From Saccharum officinarum (taxonomy: Eukaryota; Streptophyta; Magnoliopsida; Poales; Poaceae): a stretch of 64,000 nt of DNA. The notes beneath the pieces were generated by a model that saw only the letters and a program-made list of their open reading frames with translations, had not been told where the DNA came from and did not search any database. Position 1 is the first letter of the stretch; every line of letters starts with the position of its first letter. Of this stretch, positions 23,801 to 36,373 are shown one piece after another. The translations under genes and the position numbers were made by a program. The DNA lies in contig CM036197.1 in assembly GCA_020631735.1 (NCBI GenBank), forward strand, positions 40,905,880 to 40,969,879. The letters are read 5' to 3'.

Positions 23801-25627
23801 CCGGTTGACCTCATCTTACTCCACCCAAAGTACATCTTCCCGAATCAACCTTCGGGTGGATAAGATGGACGTCCGCTGACAAACATGCTCAAAAAAGGAT
23901 CACTAAACTTTCAACAACCGACCACGACAACATCTAGTTTGGGGGAGGAGCATCCCCCATGTATCAAGCTAAGTATTTCTTTCTCTTTTTAGTTTTACTA
24001 TTTTTGACTTTGCTTTCTATTAGATAAAAGAAATAAAAAGATGAATAACTAAGAAAACAAAATAAAAATTTATCCTAAGTTAATTATATATATTAGTAAG
24101 GTGTGATCTTAAAACTTTAAAAATAAAATAAAGAGTTTGTGTTTAGTCTTCTATTTTTAAGAGATAAATAAAATAATAGAGCCTACGATAAACTCTTGCA
24201 TTGGAAATGACAAATAGTTGCTCTGTCGTAATTCCTTTCAAGTACCTAGTTTTCAGCCTTGAATTCTCCTGAGTTTTGGATACGATTGATTTGATATAAG
24301 AATTTACTCTGAACTTGAAACTCGTGGGTAGCATAGGCCTGATCTAAGTCAGGTAATTGACGGATATGATATGAGAGGGTCTGAGCTGCTATTTATCTTG
24401 TTTCTAGTGATACAAGAGTTCCAGAGATTTATCTTTTAAAAACATAAAATCTTTTATGATGAGCTCTTATATGACAGCTCAAATTCCTACCAGAGCCATA
24501 TATGATACATAGATTAGGAAAAACTTCCACTCATATATGTTGCTTGCGTTACTTTGAGTTTAGTCAAGCTTCGTTGATGTCTTATGAGAGGTCTGTCATG
24601 CTCTTAAAATCAAGATCACGTACACATCACCCACACATGCACTATTCCTACACTGGGGGTAGGCGCAAAAACATGTCATTCCATCTGAATCCACCCAAAA
24701 AATGTTTTACTCCTACAATAGGAGTGAACACCAAAAATATACCCCATAGGATATCTCCCGAATAAATGCTCCAAGTTCTTTTTACTATCTCTCAAAAGTT
24801 TTATTGCAGAAAAGAGGCATGTGGCTATACAAAAGTTATTCATAAGAAAAAAAAGTATTGAAAAAATAGACAAGTGTCCCAGATATTTAAAACAATGGGT
24901 ACTCCGATGCTCGCCTGAAAAGAAAAAAGAAGAGAAATAAATAAGATAGCCCATGTTTTCTTGCAAAGTTGTTTTTCAAGTTTCAAAAGAGAGATATGTT
25001 TTCAAGGAGCATAGTAGAATTAGGTTAGCCACCATATATATATATCCCTCATATTCCATACACATGCACATTTTGATTTGATTGTATGACTTAACTCTTT
25101 TTGGATCCGAGGTTTGACTTTACAATATATGTATTGGGAGTATGCTCTTTCATGTTTTCTCTATTTCTATAAGCTCCACATAATCCTTAGTTGTAGGAAG
25201 AGGAAGGCGTAACATCACTATTGTCTTGGTAAGGATCCACAAATACCACATATATTGAGAGACTTGAGAGTGTCATATAATAGAAGCTCTGAGTTTTATT
25301 TTGAAAACTTGCAAAAACTCCGGAATAATGGATGAGCAAAGAACTTGAGACATAGTGCTTGACTTGATTCTGTCTTTCAATTGCCCAAGACCCAAGTGAA
25401 GGCTAAGAAGCCCCATGGTCGAAGGTAATATGGGTAAGTTTGAAAGTTAGATCGGTTTATTCTAATTCGGAGGAGAATTTTTGTTTGAACGCATATGTAC
25501 TTTTAAGACGTAAAAGCATTGAAGTAACTCCTGATTCAACTTTTTGCTGAGTTTAGCTTTACTAAGAGACTAACAAAGGTTAAGCTTGGGGGAGAGTCAA
25601 CAACCATATTTAACCATCAATAAAACA
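20847..25627. other. AT-rich decayed repeat, Athila-like non-coding region
   Basis: No intact gene. Two words typical of the 3' part of Athila-like Ty3 elements occur: TTTGGGGGAGG near 23939 and CTTGGGGGAGAG near 25586. The frame at 23125-23325 on the plus strand (RHIRFSLKIGFKML, then PPQESSSLRAN) looks to me like a pol-end remnant of such elements, but this is from memory and weak. The rest, including 21,000-23,000, shows nothing I can name. Confidence 0.35.
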
Positions 25628-27007
25628 TGTATAAGGGCACATATGAGAGCACCACCAAAGGTTTAGGGTTTAAACTGACAAATTCCATGAGTTTTGGTGA
25701 ATCTATGATCTCTACAGGATTATTCCAGAAAACTATCAAGGGGGGCCTATTCATCAAATGAAATCAAGGAATTATTCTGCGGTATATACATGGGAAGGTT
25801 CTAGAGGACACCACACCGAGGCGGGGCCTGAGAGGCTGCCAGGTGGGACCAGCCGGTCCCACCCCCATGCCGGCCGGCACCCCCTGGTGTCCCCTCGCCT
25901 CTATCTTTTGGAATGTTCCTCCACCACATCCTAGGGTTGCATCTACACTGTTCCTTAAGTCGGTTTGATCCAAGGGCTCACGTTGGACCCTCTGGGCTAT
26001 ATAAGGAGACCCTAGCCCCCCTCCCTGAGGTATAAGTCATTTGAAGAAGACAGAAACCCTAATCATCCTCAGAGCTCCTCTAGTTTCTAGGGCATAGCTA
26101 GTTAGGCTAGGTCTAGAGGGAGGCAAGCAAATCTTCACTTGGATTCTCGACAGCGTCAAGAGCTTGGTTCAGTATAATTCTTGTAGCCCTCTCGCCTTTG
26201 TATCTCCATTATTTTTATATGCTTTGGGATAATTGTATGACATTCATATTCATATTTATTTTATTCATGTTCTTGGTTGCAATGTTCATAGTCTACTTTG
26301 GTTATACACTTAGTATAGTTGGGTTATCATCATATTTATGCTTAAGTTCGTATAGCATTCACCCCAATGTTCATAGGGTGGGTGGTAGAGACCATGTAAG
26401 CGTGGTGCTTATATGCTATTTACCTGCGAATACACTCTATATTCCGGATTATGTGGTAGATCGCGGATGTGACACTCCCGTTGAGTCCTTTATAGTCCAC
26501 TCCCTGAATATAGGTCATAGAAGTAGGGCCCGGTTACGAAGGAAGAGAGAGGTTTTTGTACTCAAACTTCCCTAAGTAATGCCCCTTATGTGTAGATACG
26601 ATGATGATCTTAGCCAAATTGCACTAAACAACGTATGCTTTGACTTGTAATTAAGAATAACTTAGGAATTATTCCTCTAATATTCTAACTTGACTATGCT
26701 AATGCCATAGATTGGAGTGCTCTGAGTGATTTATTATTAATCAATACTTATCATATACACATCTTATATATCTTATGACTTACCCCTATTGTGAGTAGGA
26801 TCGTGGTTATGGTTTACTTTTCCATTGATAGTATAAGTTATCAATATATATACTGCCAGACCTTCCCTGTGGTAAAATGCAAATAACGATACCTAGAATA
26901 CTCCTGGGTGAAGTGCTACAATGATATATTATCTGTGCGCTTGTGGATTTCCTATTATTGATATAATCTTTCCTCAGTTACAAGTGTCATGTCAATAAAT
27001 ACCAACA
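25628..27007 (+). repeat. Probable LTR of an Athila-like element
   Basis: Begins TGTATAAGGG, contains CACCAAAGGTTTAGGGTTTAAACTG near the start, a GC-rich part with CCGGCCGGCACC, a TATA box GGCTATATAAGG near 25994, and ends AATAAATACCAACA at 27007. These are the looks of an Athila-type LTR. The flanks (AAACA and GATGC) do not match, so it is not a simple solo LTR; the purine tract about 30 bp upstream suggests it is the 3' LTR of the debris to the left. The exact left edge is uncertain. Confidence 0.5.
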
Positions 27008-27502
27008 GATGCTCTGCGCTTCTATGTTCTACTCTGTAGAGTCCTCTTCCATTCATGGGAGCTTCTGCTGAGTAGGGCCAATCCTACCGAGAAGCACTTA
27101 GAGTATGAGTACCCTGTTGTATCCGAGTAGGGCTTGGACTATTGATTTCTATAAAAATCTTGCATCTATTGAACTATTGTTGAATAAAAAATCTTCACCC
27201 GAGTATTGTGCTGTCTAAGGCATTCTGTTTTGCTATTGCCCAAATTCCGCGTAGACCGCCTACGTACTTCAGAAATCATCCGGGTACATCATGATGTGTC
27301 CATGTAAACAACGATTGTATCGAGGTAGGTACCCAGAAGGTGTGAATCCAACAGATAAGTCTGAATAGAATGTGTCATACTAGACACCATGAAAAGGCAT
27401 GCAGCCATCATTTCAATCCGTTCAGTCACATTAATATGGGTGTAAACTGAAATGCCACACCTATTAGCGTAATTGTCGGGCCACACAACAGCCTCAAACA
27501 CC
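27008..27502. other. Non-coding stretch before the second antisense gene
   Basis: Between the Athila-like LTR and the TATA box at 27503. CCGAGTAGGGC-like words recur near 27075 and 27127. I find no match to the LTR of the second Tat element here, so its 3' LTR seems lost or replaced. Confidence 0.35.
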
Positions 27503-27510
27503 GTATAAAA
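27503..27510 (+). promoter_or_regulatory. TATA-like box before the Tat-2 antisense gene
   Basis: GTATAAAA, followed by a C/T-rich leader (CTTCATCTTCTTCCC), 123 bp before the ATG at 27633. Same arrangement as in front of the Tat-1 antisense gene. Confidence 0.5.
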
Positions 27511-30129
27511 GGAAACCAATCCCCTTCATCTTCTTCCCTGCCTCATTCTGCAATCTGCTCAAGCCCCCAAACATCATGTTAGCATCGCCAAACCCTCACC
27601 TTGAAACCCTAGATCTGTGAGAGGTCTGTGAGATGGGAAGGAGCAAAAGTTCAAGCGTCGCCTCAAAGAAAGCCGTCGAGAAGCAAGCGATGGAGGTGCT
27701 AGAGATGGAAGAAGAAGCATCTGCAGAGGCTCCATGAGCAGGGACTATTACCAAAGTAGAAACTTGGAGAATGAAAGGCACCTAGAGAGCATTGAATCCC
27801 CAATCTCGAGCCCGGTGAGATTGTGTTATTTGTTCCTTTTATCAAACATGGGCTAGGGTTGCCTACCTTCCCATTCCTGCATTGGTTTTTGCATTATTTT
27901 GGCATAACCTTGAATAATTTGCCTCCAAATGCAATCCTGCATCTTTCAATCTTTATTCATCTCTGTGAAACTTTTCTTTGCATTTCCCCATCCATCACTC
28001 TGTTTCGCTACTTCTTCAAGCTGAAACCACATCCGGATGCCGCAAATCCACATGTTCTGGGGGTGCCGGTATTCGATTTTGGCCAGGGAGAAAGACCGAA
28101 TATATCCATTATACCTTTGTTGAATCTGTGAAGAGCTAGAGATCTAAGTGGTTCTATGCGGGAAACATGCACTCGCCACTAGAAATTCACAGCAATGTCG
28201 CACTCGTACCCAACACGCTCTGGGACAGGGAAATCTTGAGCGCCACAGATATAGAAGGAATCCAGTCATTCCTAAACCAGATTAGGTCGATGAAGGATCA
28301 AGGCCTGAGTGGAGTTGGAGTAGTCACCAGTTTCATTAGGTGCCGAGTGCAACCACTAAAGGATAGGGTGCATTATGGATTCGAGTATACCAGGTGTCAG
28401 AGGGTGAAGTCTTAAAGCAGCTCTAGGATGTACTCGGGGCGGTATCAGTGATACCATACTAGTTCCGGGTGCATAACCATGAGCATCCACCTCTAGCTAT
28501 AAGTACACTTGACCAGATGTAGCATTACCTCAAGTTATTTTGCCATATAGTGACTCTTGTTAATTCTGATGATTGTGAATGCAGCACTTGGGGTGCAACT
28601 TCAATGACTTGCCCGCCATGCCACCACGTTCTGATACTAGAGGGATTGCCGGGAGTGGCACAGCGTCTGGCAGAGCAGACAGTGAGAGCACCACTTCAGC
28701 CATCCCTGTAGAACAGGAGGGTGACAGTGACTCGGAGGGGAATCTGGATGACTTCGTGCTTCAAGCCAATTCGAGTGTAAGGCAAGCAGCTGTTACCGGC
28801 AAGTGATCTTTGGAGGCTGATGCCACTACAGGTAGGTCGATCCCTAAGAGGCCCCATCGATCTTGCACATTAAAATCAAGTAAGAGTTGTCTATTCTGAA
28901 TCCATGTGGTATATATGCTATCCAAATCTAAATCTTGCTCTTGAACAGCTATTGTACAAAATATTGTTGAGGAGGACCCAGAAGAAGAAGAAAACACCTT
29001 GTTTTCCATCAGTCGGTAAGTATCCTTTTGGGTAAAACATTGTTTCTAAATACTGACACTGACAGGGTTGATTAACATTGAATCGTTACTTGACAGGATG
29101 CCACCGCTAGACTTGATGAGCACCTGGGTATCCACACAGGGTGATGGGATCCCACATGGAAAAGGTGCGAGCATTGTGGGTCAGCAGAACAACTTGGTAC
29201 TGTCAGCACCCGTGTCAAGTCTAGGATTAGAGCGTTCATCAAGTGGAGTATCACTAGGAGTGCCCACCTTGAAGAAAAGGTCAAGTGCCAAGTAAGTATC
29301 CTAGACTCATCTTAATCCCATGTTGTATCTAAAGTAACATCTCACTGCTGCTCTCTTCCAAGGTGCCAAAGATATCAACTACCCGGGGACAGAGTGGAGA
29401 GCCCCGGGTTAAAAAGGACCAGCACGCTGAGAGTGGCCAGGTGGGAGAAGGCCAGGCAAGCAAGCTTGTATCTCCACCCAAGCCTACTGAAACACCATGG
29501 GCGCAGGGTATGTCGTTTGCTACTAGTGAAGTTGAGCAACCTGCGCAACCGGATACTTCGAAGGGTGTGGAGGCGCCGCAACCACAGGTGGCGGTGCCTA
29601 TTGACGATGAAGCAGATCAGCCGCTAGGGCCAGAGCTTGCGGAGGCCACTGCCAATGAAGACGTGCAAAGCAGAAGGACTGACCCAATCACTGCTACATC
29701 GAGTGCACCTACTGATGAGGACATGGCACCTTCAGATATGAACAATGATTATAAGGTGCGCTCGTTCCTACATTTGCATAATGGCTTTGGTTATAATTCA
29801 CTTGGTTCTACATGTACATGTCACTATTTAATTGTAGGTTCAAATGTGTTTCATAATGGAAGTTCATCAAAGTTGAACTTTCGGTTCGTCGGCATCCCGA
29901 TAGTGCCTCATTGGGAAGGCCATAACTCATCCATCCGGAGTGCGATCGAGGTCAATGAGCACTTGATGGAAAGCTTGTTTGATAATCTTTCAAATAGATC
30001 TAGTCTCATCTCAATATCACATTGGCAAGTCTTCCAAATCACCAATATATTCTGTCGCTATTTCTGGCGAGAGCTACACTGTCGTCATTGGCTTGTTAGA
30101 CATCCTTGGGACCCAGGCCCAAGTTATAT

Positions 30130-31140
30130 CACGCCCTAAGAAGATGGAGAACACCTAAGAGATAGCCTTGGATGTCCTCCTCCTTGGCTACCACCTTAGG
30201 AGGCCAGCAAGGACGTCCAAGTCAAGCCAGAGGCCTAGTCCAATCTGAGTTCGAGTCTGCCTCAGCCATCAGAACCAGTCTGCAATAAAACGGATACCCA
30301 AGACACATCCAAACTCCGTTTTCAATGATCCACATATGGATGGAAAGATAATTTGATAATGAAGCCAATCCAAGTGGTTTGACATCAAAATCTCTTTGGA
30401 ATCAACAGGAATCATTGAAACAAGTCAGCGTCTAGAATCTATCAGGGTGCTGTGACACTTTCTTTTGGGCCGTTGGGCCTTGTAACATGTTGGGACACCT
30501 TTAGGACGTGAAGAGGGATCCTTGGACGTCCCTTAGGCTATATAATCAGTATCCACCACCTACTTTAGGGTTTGGGTTTTGTTTTAGATCAATCTGTCAT
30601 TGAACAGTCACCGTTATCGGTTTGTAAAACCCTAACTTCGAGTGCTTAATCATTCATCTGCAATTGTTATTCATTGCCGTTGGGCCTTGTAACGTATTGG
30701 GACACCTTTAGGACGTGAAGAGGGATCCTTGGACGTCCCTTAGGCTATATAATCAGTAGCTACCACCTACTTTAGGGTTTGGGTTTTGTTTTAGATCAAT
30801 CTGTTATTGAACAGTCTCCGTTATCGGTTTGCAAGACCCCAACTTCGAGTGCTTAATCATTCATCTGCAATTGTCACTTCAATTGAGTTGAGTTTTATCT
30901 TGTTCTTGCTTGTGTTCTTCGATTCGCAGTAGGGATTAGCCTTCTTGGTGAGGTCAACCGGATTATGACACGGTTGATAACCAGAGGAGACGTGGTGCTA
31001 AGGTTGCAGGGTTTGGGTCTTTGTGATCTGAAGCCAGATCGGTGTGTCGCTCTCCGAACAAATCGTTGTTTATCTTAAACTTGACGGAAGATCGGGAACC
31101 CTAGTTCACATTACCTACTGCAGAGTTGCCAACAATGAGC
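30130..31140 (+). repeat. LTR-like insertion inside the Tat-2 antisense gene
   Basis: This stretch breaks the antisense gene between its linker and coiled coil. It has the marks of a grass LTR: GGCTATATAATCAG promoter words, TTTAGGGTTTGGGTTTTG, then GAGTTTTATCTTGTTCTTGC and CTACTGCAGAGTTGCCAAC near the end. I recall similar words from Ty3 LTRs of grasses. I could not find matching terminal bases or a target duplication, so edges are approximate. Confidence 0.4.
30469..30883 (+). repeat. Tandem duplication, 207-bp unit with TATA box
   Basis: GCCGTTGGGCCTTGTAAC starts at 30469 and again at 30676. Each copy holds GGACACCTTTAGGACGTGAA, GGCTATATAATCAG, and GTGCTTAATCATTCATCTGC. The copies differ at only a few bases. 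Confidence 0.93.
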
Positions 31141-32260
31141 ACCCGGCAAGCAAAAGAGAACGATATCGCCTCGGTTATTGAACCGAGTACCTAGCTCCAG
31201 GCGTATAGCCTAGAGTTCACCGGGTTGATAAAGTCGTGGTCTGGATTGCTAAACCAAGCTTCTATCTTTGACGGCCAACTGAGGGTAAGTAAATACACTT
31301 TGTTATATTCCGCTATTGATATCTTCTAGATTCTCATCCCAAAAATAGTCATATGCTCAGGGTGCAGAACCAAAAGCCCCTGTCTAGGTCTAAGAGATCT
31401 AGATAGAGCTCACCAAGCTGCGGGAGGAGTAGGCCAAAAAAGAGGCCGAGTGGGAGGCTGCACGAAAAACATGAAGAGACCCTCTGTATCCTCTGCTCCT
31501 AGATTGGTGAGATTGAGCGTCAGCCACCGAGCAGAAGAAGAACGATGCCTTCGAGTCCTTATTGAAGATGACCAAGAAGGCCAAGCACTTTGAAACCAAA
31601 CTGAAAGGTAAGAGAGTTGTCTGACTTTTGTATGGTTTTGTAATGTTTGGTGATCATGATAATGACCATAAATTGTTCCTCTTTGCAGATGAGCAGGTGA
31701 AAACCCGGAGGCTAGAGAACGAGGTGAAGGACCTCAATGAGTCCTTAAGAACCTAGCACAATCAGGCTAAAGAGGTAACAGAACAGGTGAGTGAAGAGCT
31801 TGTCTGAGCCAAGCTTATTAAGCATGGTGTTGATCGACATCTGATGCAGGCCATGAAGACGTTGACCGACGTGCAGGCCTAGCTGGAGAGGGTACAGGGG
31901 GAGCAGAACACGCTATGGGACATTATGAGGCCACTCACCCTCCTCTTTCACATGCCAGAGGACAGTGAAAGGAGGTGGGTGGATATAGTGAGAGATATCC
32001 CCAACTGCTTCGAGGGCTATGTGCAGGGAGCCACCAAGGTCTGCGTCCACAGTGTACTCTGAACACTCCGAGTGTTGTATCCAGCTATAGACCTTCATCA
32101 GGTAGCCGTGTACTATGAAGATGAAGGCCATCTTGCTGCTGTGGAGAAAGCTAAAAAGAGCTCAATGGGTTGGCCACCTCCATCGCCAATGACCTAGATC
32201 TTAGGATAGAAAAGCCTAACGAATAGGCCTATAAGTTTGAAAAAACTTGTTAGTCATGTG

Positions 32261-33039
32261 TGCCGGGTGGGCACATCTTTTATAAGAAACCATGTTCCTT
32301 TCTGCTATTATAGGTTGTTATGGCTATTTAAAGACTTAGCCTTATCTGATGTCGGATGGTGATGTCTTCTGGGGTACTGATACGCCCAAGACATATTATC
32401 GAAGTTAAATTCTTAGACTTGATATTCTTGTAGTCTGTTTTAGTTGTAAGATGTGTCTTGTATAGTCCTTTATAAAGGCGTGTAGGATTGAATAGCCGAG
32501 TAAAAAGACGATCAACGTAGTCAATATGATTAGAATCATGTTAGACTTTGTATGTTGATGTTAAGTGCGCAAAGTCACTTGTTCAAGGAACCCTTATAAC
32601 GATTGTCAATTGTTAGGATCTTGTCCCGTAGCTAACGAATCAGGTACCCTGCTTCTGGGAATCACCCTACCCAGGTCGACATGTGATAGTTAGACTAAGA
32701 TATTAGTAACTGGCTCTCGGGCAAGGAGATGTGAGCCATTCGAATAGGAGGCGTATCTCGTAAAATATAGCATAGTACCCCGTGTACAGAGAAAAAATAT
32801 GTGTATCGAGTAGTCATATCATATGTGGAGATGCGTAGTTGTGTAAGCAGACAGCTGTATATCCCGTATATGATGTATAGTAGTGACAACGAAAAAGTTG
32901 TGTACCCTATGTTAAAGTAAGAAGGCAGATGTGTCTGGCGAAGAACATTGACTCTGTATTTATTAACCAAGAATCTTTCGTACATAAGCTAGAAGACTGA
33001 AACTACTTAAACAAGGAAAACTATTTAGATAGTACTAGC
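32261..33039. other. Tat-2 spacer between antisense gene and pol
   Basis: No frame that I can support on either strand. By position it is the non-coding spacer that in Tat-1 lies between integrase and the antisense gene. Confidence 0.4.
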
Positions 33040-34287
33040 ATAAAATCTCCATAGCTAGTCGATGTTCCAAGAGTTAGGTATGGGATCACCGTCCTCTGTG
33101 ACTAACTCGAAGGGGCCTGGTCGAGTGACTTTGGAGACGATGAACGGACCTTCCCAAGGGCTAAGTAGTTTGTGTCGTCCTGAGGTATTCTAGAAACGCT
33201 TGAGGACTAGATCGCCAACTTGAAAGGTGCGAGGGCGCACGTTTCTGTCATAGTGATGACATAGGCCTTGCAGGTACCTGGCGGACTAGAAGAGTGCATT
33301 GAGCTTGACTTCTTTAGCACTGTCAATTTCTAGTCGCCGAGTGTCATCTGCTTCACCTTTGTCATACTGCTCAACCCTAGGAGAGTTCCATATCAAGTCT
33401 GCTAGTAGAATGGCTTCTCAGCCATAAACCAGGAAGAAGGGTGAGTACCCTGTTGCTCTACTCTGCTGAGTACGTAGTCCCTAGACTACTTTAGGTAGCT
33501 CGTAGATCCACTTGCCGCCAAAATCCTTTGGCTCATCAAATAGTCAGGGCTTAAGTCTAGCTAGTAATAGCCCATTAGCCCGCTCTACTTGTCCGTTTGC
33601 TTAAGGATGAGCGACAGAGGCGTAATCAATGCTAATGTTGCATCTTGAGCCCAACTTCTAAACTTGATAGCCGTAAAGGGCAAGTCGAGATCTGTGATGA
33701 TCCGATTGGGCATGCAAACCGATACATAATGTCTTGCATGAACTTGACTGCCTTTGTAGCATTGAACTTAACAAGTGGCTTATATTCTATCCACTTGGTG
33801 AACTTGTCGATGGCCACATAGATGTATTCAAAACCACCCGGCGCGTGCTTGAGAGGTCCTACCACGTCAAGCCCCCAACATGAGAAGGGCCATGATGGTG
33901 GGATGCAGATGACATTGTGAGCTGGAACATGTGCCTGCTTAGCAAAAAAAACTAGCAGCCCTTGCAGTGTCGTACCAACTCTTCTGCGTCTTTCAAAGCT
34001 GGAGGCCAATAGTACCTGAATCTAAAAGCCTTGACGACTAAGGTCCTAGAGGATGCGTGATTGCCACAGCACTCGGAGTGAATTTCTTCTAAGATCTGTC
34101 GTCCTTCTTTAGGTGTAATGCATTTGAGGAGAACACCTGATGATGTGCCTTGTCGGTAGAGCCCGTCTCTGACTAAGACATAGTTCTTGCTTCTACATGT
34201 GATCTGCTCTGCTTCTACCTTGTCAGCGGGCAACTTGTGATCTTGGATATAATCAATGAACACCTGTATCCATGCTAGGTTGACCAC
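33040..34287 (-). pseudogene. Tat-2 integrase
   Basis: Read on the minus strand from 34287. The zinc module is intact (HSECCGNHASSRTLV, later RHCKGC), followed by a stop at 33952-33954 exactly where Tat-1 also has one. The core then reads WGLDVVGPLKHAPGG, AIDKFTKWIEYKP with the first catalytic Asp. The region that should hold the second Asp and the Glu (about 33,700-33,560) has frame breaks. The 33,560-33,040 part keeps C-terminal words only in fragments. Confidence 0.75.
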
Positions 34288-34362
34288 TAGTACCTGGATG
34301 TCGGGAGTCAGAGTACTGGTGGGAGTGGAATCTTCCTGTTTGATTGAAGGGACTTGGAGTTC

Positions 34363-34790
34363 CTAAACAAACACATCGAGGGGTACTTGGGCTCTATCTG
34401 ATTCCAATTTTACCAAAACATCAGCCACAACGTTGAGATCTTGCATGACATGGAGGATTTCTAAGCCTTGGAAGTGTTTCTCAAGTTTGCGAACTTCTGT
34501 GCAGTAAGCATCCAAGGTCTCCTTGGTGCAGTCCCAATCCTTGTTCACCTGGTTGATGACTACCAAGGAGTCGCCATAGACGAGTAGACGCTTGATGCCA
34601 AGTTAGACTGCTACCCGAAGGCCATGAAGGAGGGCCTCGTACTCGGCTTCATTGTTAGTAGCAGGCCAAAGTATCTACAAAACATACTTAAGCTGCTTGC
34701 CATCTGGAGATACGAAGAGTACGCCAGCACCTGCACCTCTTAGCTTGAGGGAACCATCAAAGTACATCTTCTAATGATCCAAGATGACTG
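34363..34790 (-). pseudogene. Tat-2 RNase H
   Basis: MYFDGSLKLRGAGAG (about 34766-34722), a NNEAEYEALLHGLR segment and VYGDSLVVINQV (34590-34550) give the catalytic acidic residues. The tail runs as an open frame to LVKLESDRAQVPLDVFV at 34363. Stops occur in the middle part. Confidence 0.72.
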
Positions 34791-34889
34791 TCGGAGTAGC
34801 TGCTGGGCCTCGGTCCACTCAGCTATGAAATCAGCCAAGACTTGTGACTTGATAGCCTTACAGGGAGCGAAATCAATATTCTGAGCTTC

Positions 34890-36095
34890 GAGTTCTACTG
34901 ATCACTTGGATATGCGCCCTGTTGCATCTTGATTGCATAGGACGTCATAAAGCGGGAAGTTGAATACCACTGTTACCTTGTGTCCATCAAAGTAGTGACG
35001 TAGTTTGCGTGAAGTAATCAACAAGGCATAGAGGAGTTTTTGTACATGTGGGTACTTGGCCTTGGATTCTGATAGTACTTCGCTGATGTAATAAATAGGT
35101 CGTTGTACCTTATATATGTGTCCCTCTTTGGCCTGTTCTACCACTATTGCCGTGCTAACTGCCGTAGTAGTAGCTGCAATGTAAAGTAGTAGAGGTTTAT
35201 ACTTCTCAGGTGGAGTAAGGATTGGAGATTTGGACAGGTACTCCTTGAGCTTCTAGAAGGCTTCATCAGCTTTTGTTGTCCACTCGAATTTACCTGACTT
35301 CTTCAGTAGCTTGAAGAAGGGCAACCCTTTTTCCCCCAGTCTCTATATAAAACGATTGAGGGTGACCATGCACCCTGTTAGCTTCTGAACATCTTGGACA
35401 TAGTGGGGTCGAGTCATCCAGGTGATTGCTTAGATCTACTTTGTATAGCCTTGATACCGCGATGACTGACCAGGAAACCCAGTAGCTGTCCAGAGGGTAC
35501 TCCAAACACACACTTTATTGGATTAAGCTTCCACTTATACTTACGTAAGCTGCCAAAGGTTTGCTGAAGGTCTGCAACTAGGGTAGAGGGATCCTTGGTT
35601 TTGACGATGACATCATCCACATAAGCTTCTATGTTTTCACCAATCTATTTACTTAAGCATGCCTGGATAGCCCGCTGATAGGTAGCGCTAGCATTTTTCA
35701 ACCCAAAGGACATGGTTGTGTAACAGTAGACACCAAATGGAGTAATGAAGGATGTCTTGCTCTGATCTTCTACCTAGAGGGCAATCTGATGGTAGCCCGA
35801 GTAGCAATCAAGAAAGTATAGAAGAGTTGACCCAGCAGTGGAGTCTACGATCTGATTAATGTGAGGTAAGCTAAAGGGATTCTTCGGGCAATGATTGTTG
35901 AGATCTATGTAGTCGACGCACATGCGCCACTCATTCAGGTTCTTCTAAATGAGTACCGGGTTGGCGAGCCAGTCCGGGTGAAGAATCTCCTTGATGAACC
36001 CGGCTGCCAATAGCTTGGTAATTTCTTTCTTGATCACGGCCTTCTTATCTGGTGAGAACCATCATAGACGCTGCTTGACCGGCTTTGAATAGGGG
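34890..36095 (-). pseudogene. Tat-2 reverse transcriptase and tether
   Basis: Motifs in order on the minus strand: AAGFIKEILHPDWLANPVL (about 36000), WRMCVDYIDLNNHCP, LDCYSGYHQI, FGLKNASATYQR, and the catalytic YVDD (AYVDDVIVKTKDP near 35625). The frame is broken by at least four stops and by a shift near 35440. The tether at 35144-34902 keeps RPIYYISEVLSESKAKYPH and SRKLRHYF. Confidence 0.8.
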
Positions 36096-36373
36096 TTAAG
36101 ATCCAATCTGTGTGTAGCCAACTCTCTCGGAGCACCTAGCATGTCAGCAGGCTTCCACGCAAAGATATCCTTGTTTTCTCTGAGAAAGTTGGTGAGCGCG
36201 AGTTCCTATTCCTTGGAGAGGTGGGCGCTGATGACTGCCGTCTTGGAGGGATCACCAGTACCCAGATCAATCTCGATAGTATCCGTCTTAGAGGGCGGTG
36301 CGATGATGCCTGCCTTCTTAGTCGGAATCTCCATATCTTCTGACTTGGTCTGCTGTACAAGGTTGGCAATCTC

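Larger units (their letters stand above)
27633..32260 (+). pseudogene. Tat-2 antisense gene: gypsy-type-transposon domain plus coiled coil
   Basis: Starts ATGGGAAGGAGC at 27633. The open part at 27823-28131 (FIKHGLGLPTFPFLHWFLHY, NNLPPNAILHLSIFIHLCE, LFRYFFKLKPHP) and a following KWFYAGNMHSPL near 28155 belong to the same domain as in Tat-1, and 28167-28415 continues with VPNTLWDREIL and RVQPLKDRVHYGFEYT. A Ser/Glu/Pro-rich linker follows (28,579-29,760). After a ~1.3-kb interruption the coiled coil resumes at 31,530-31,780 (KKAKHFETKLK, then ENEVKDLNESL). Introns with GT-AG ends fit at 29292-29362 and 31608-31688. Several stops and frame breaks make this copy a pseudogene. Confidence 0.65.
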
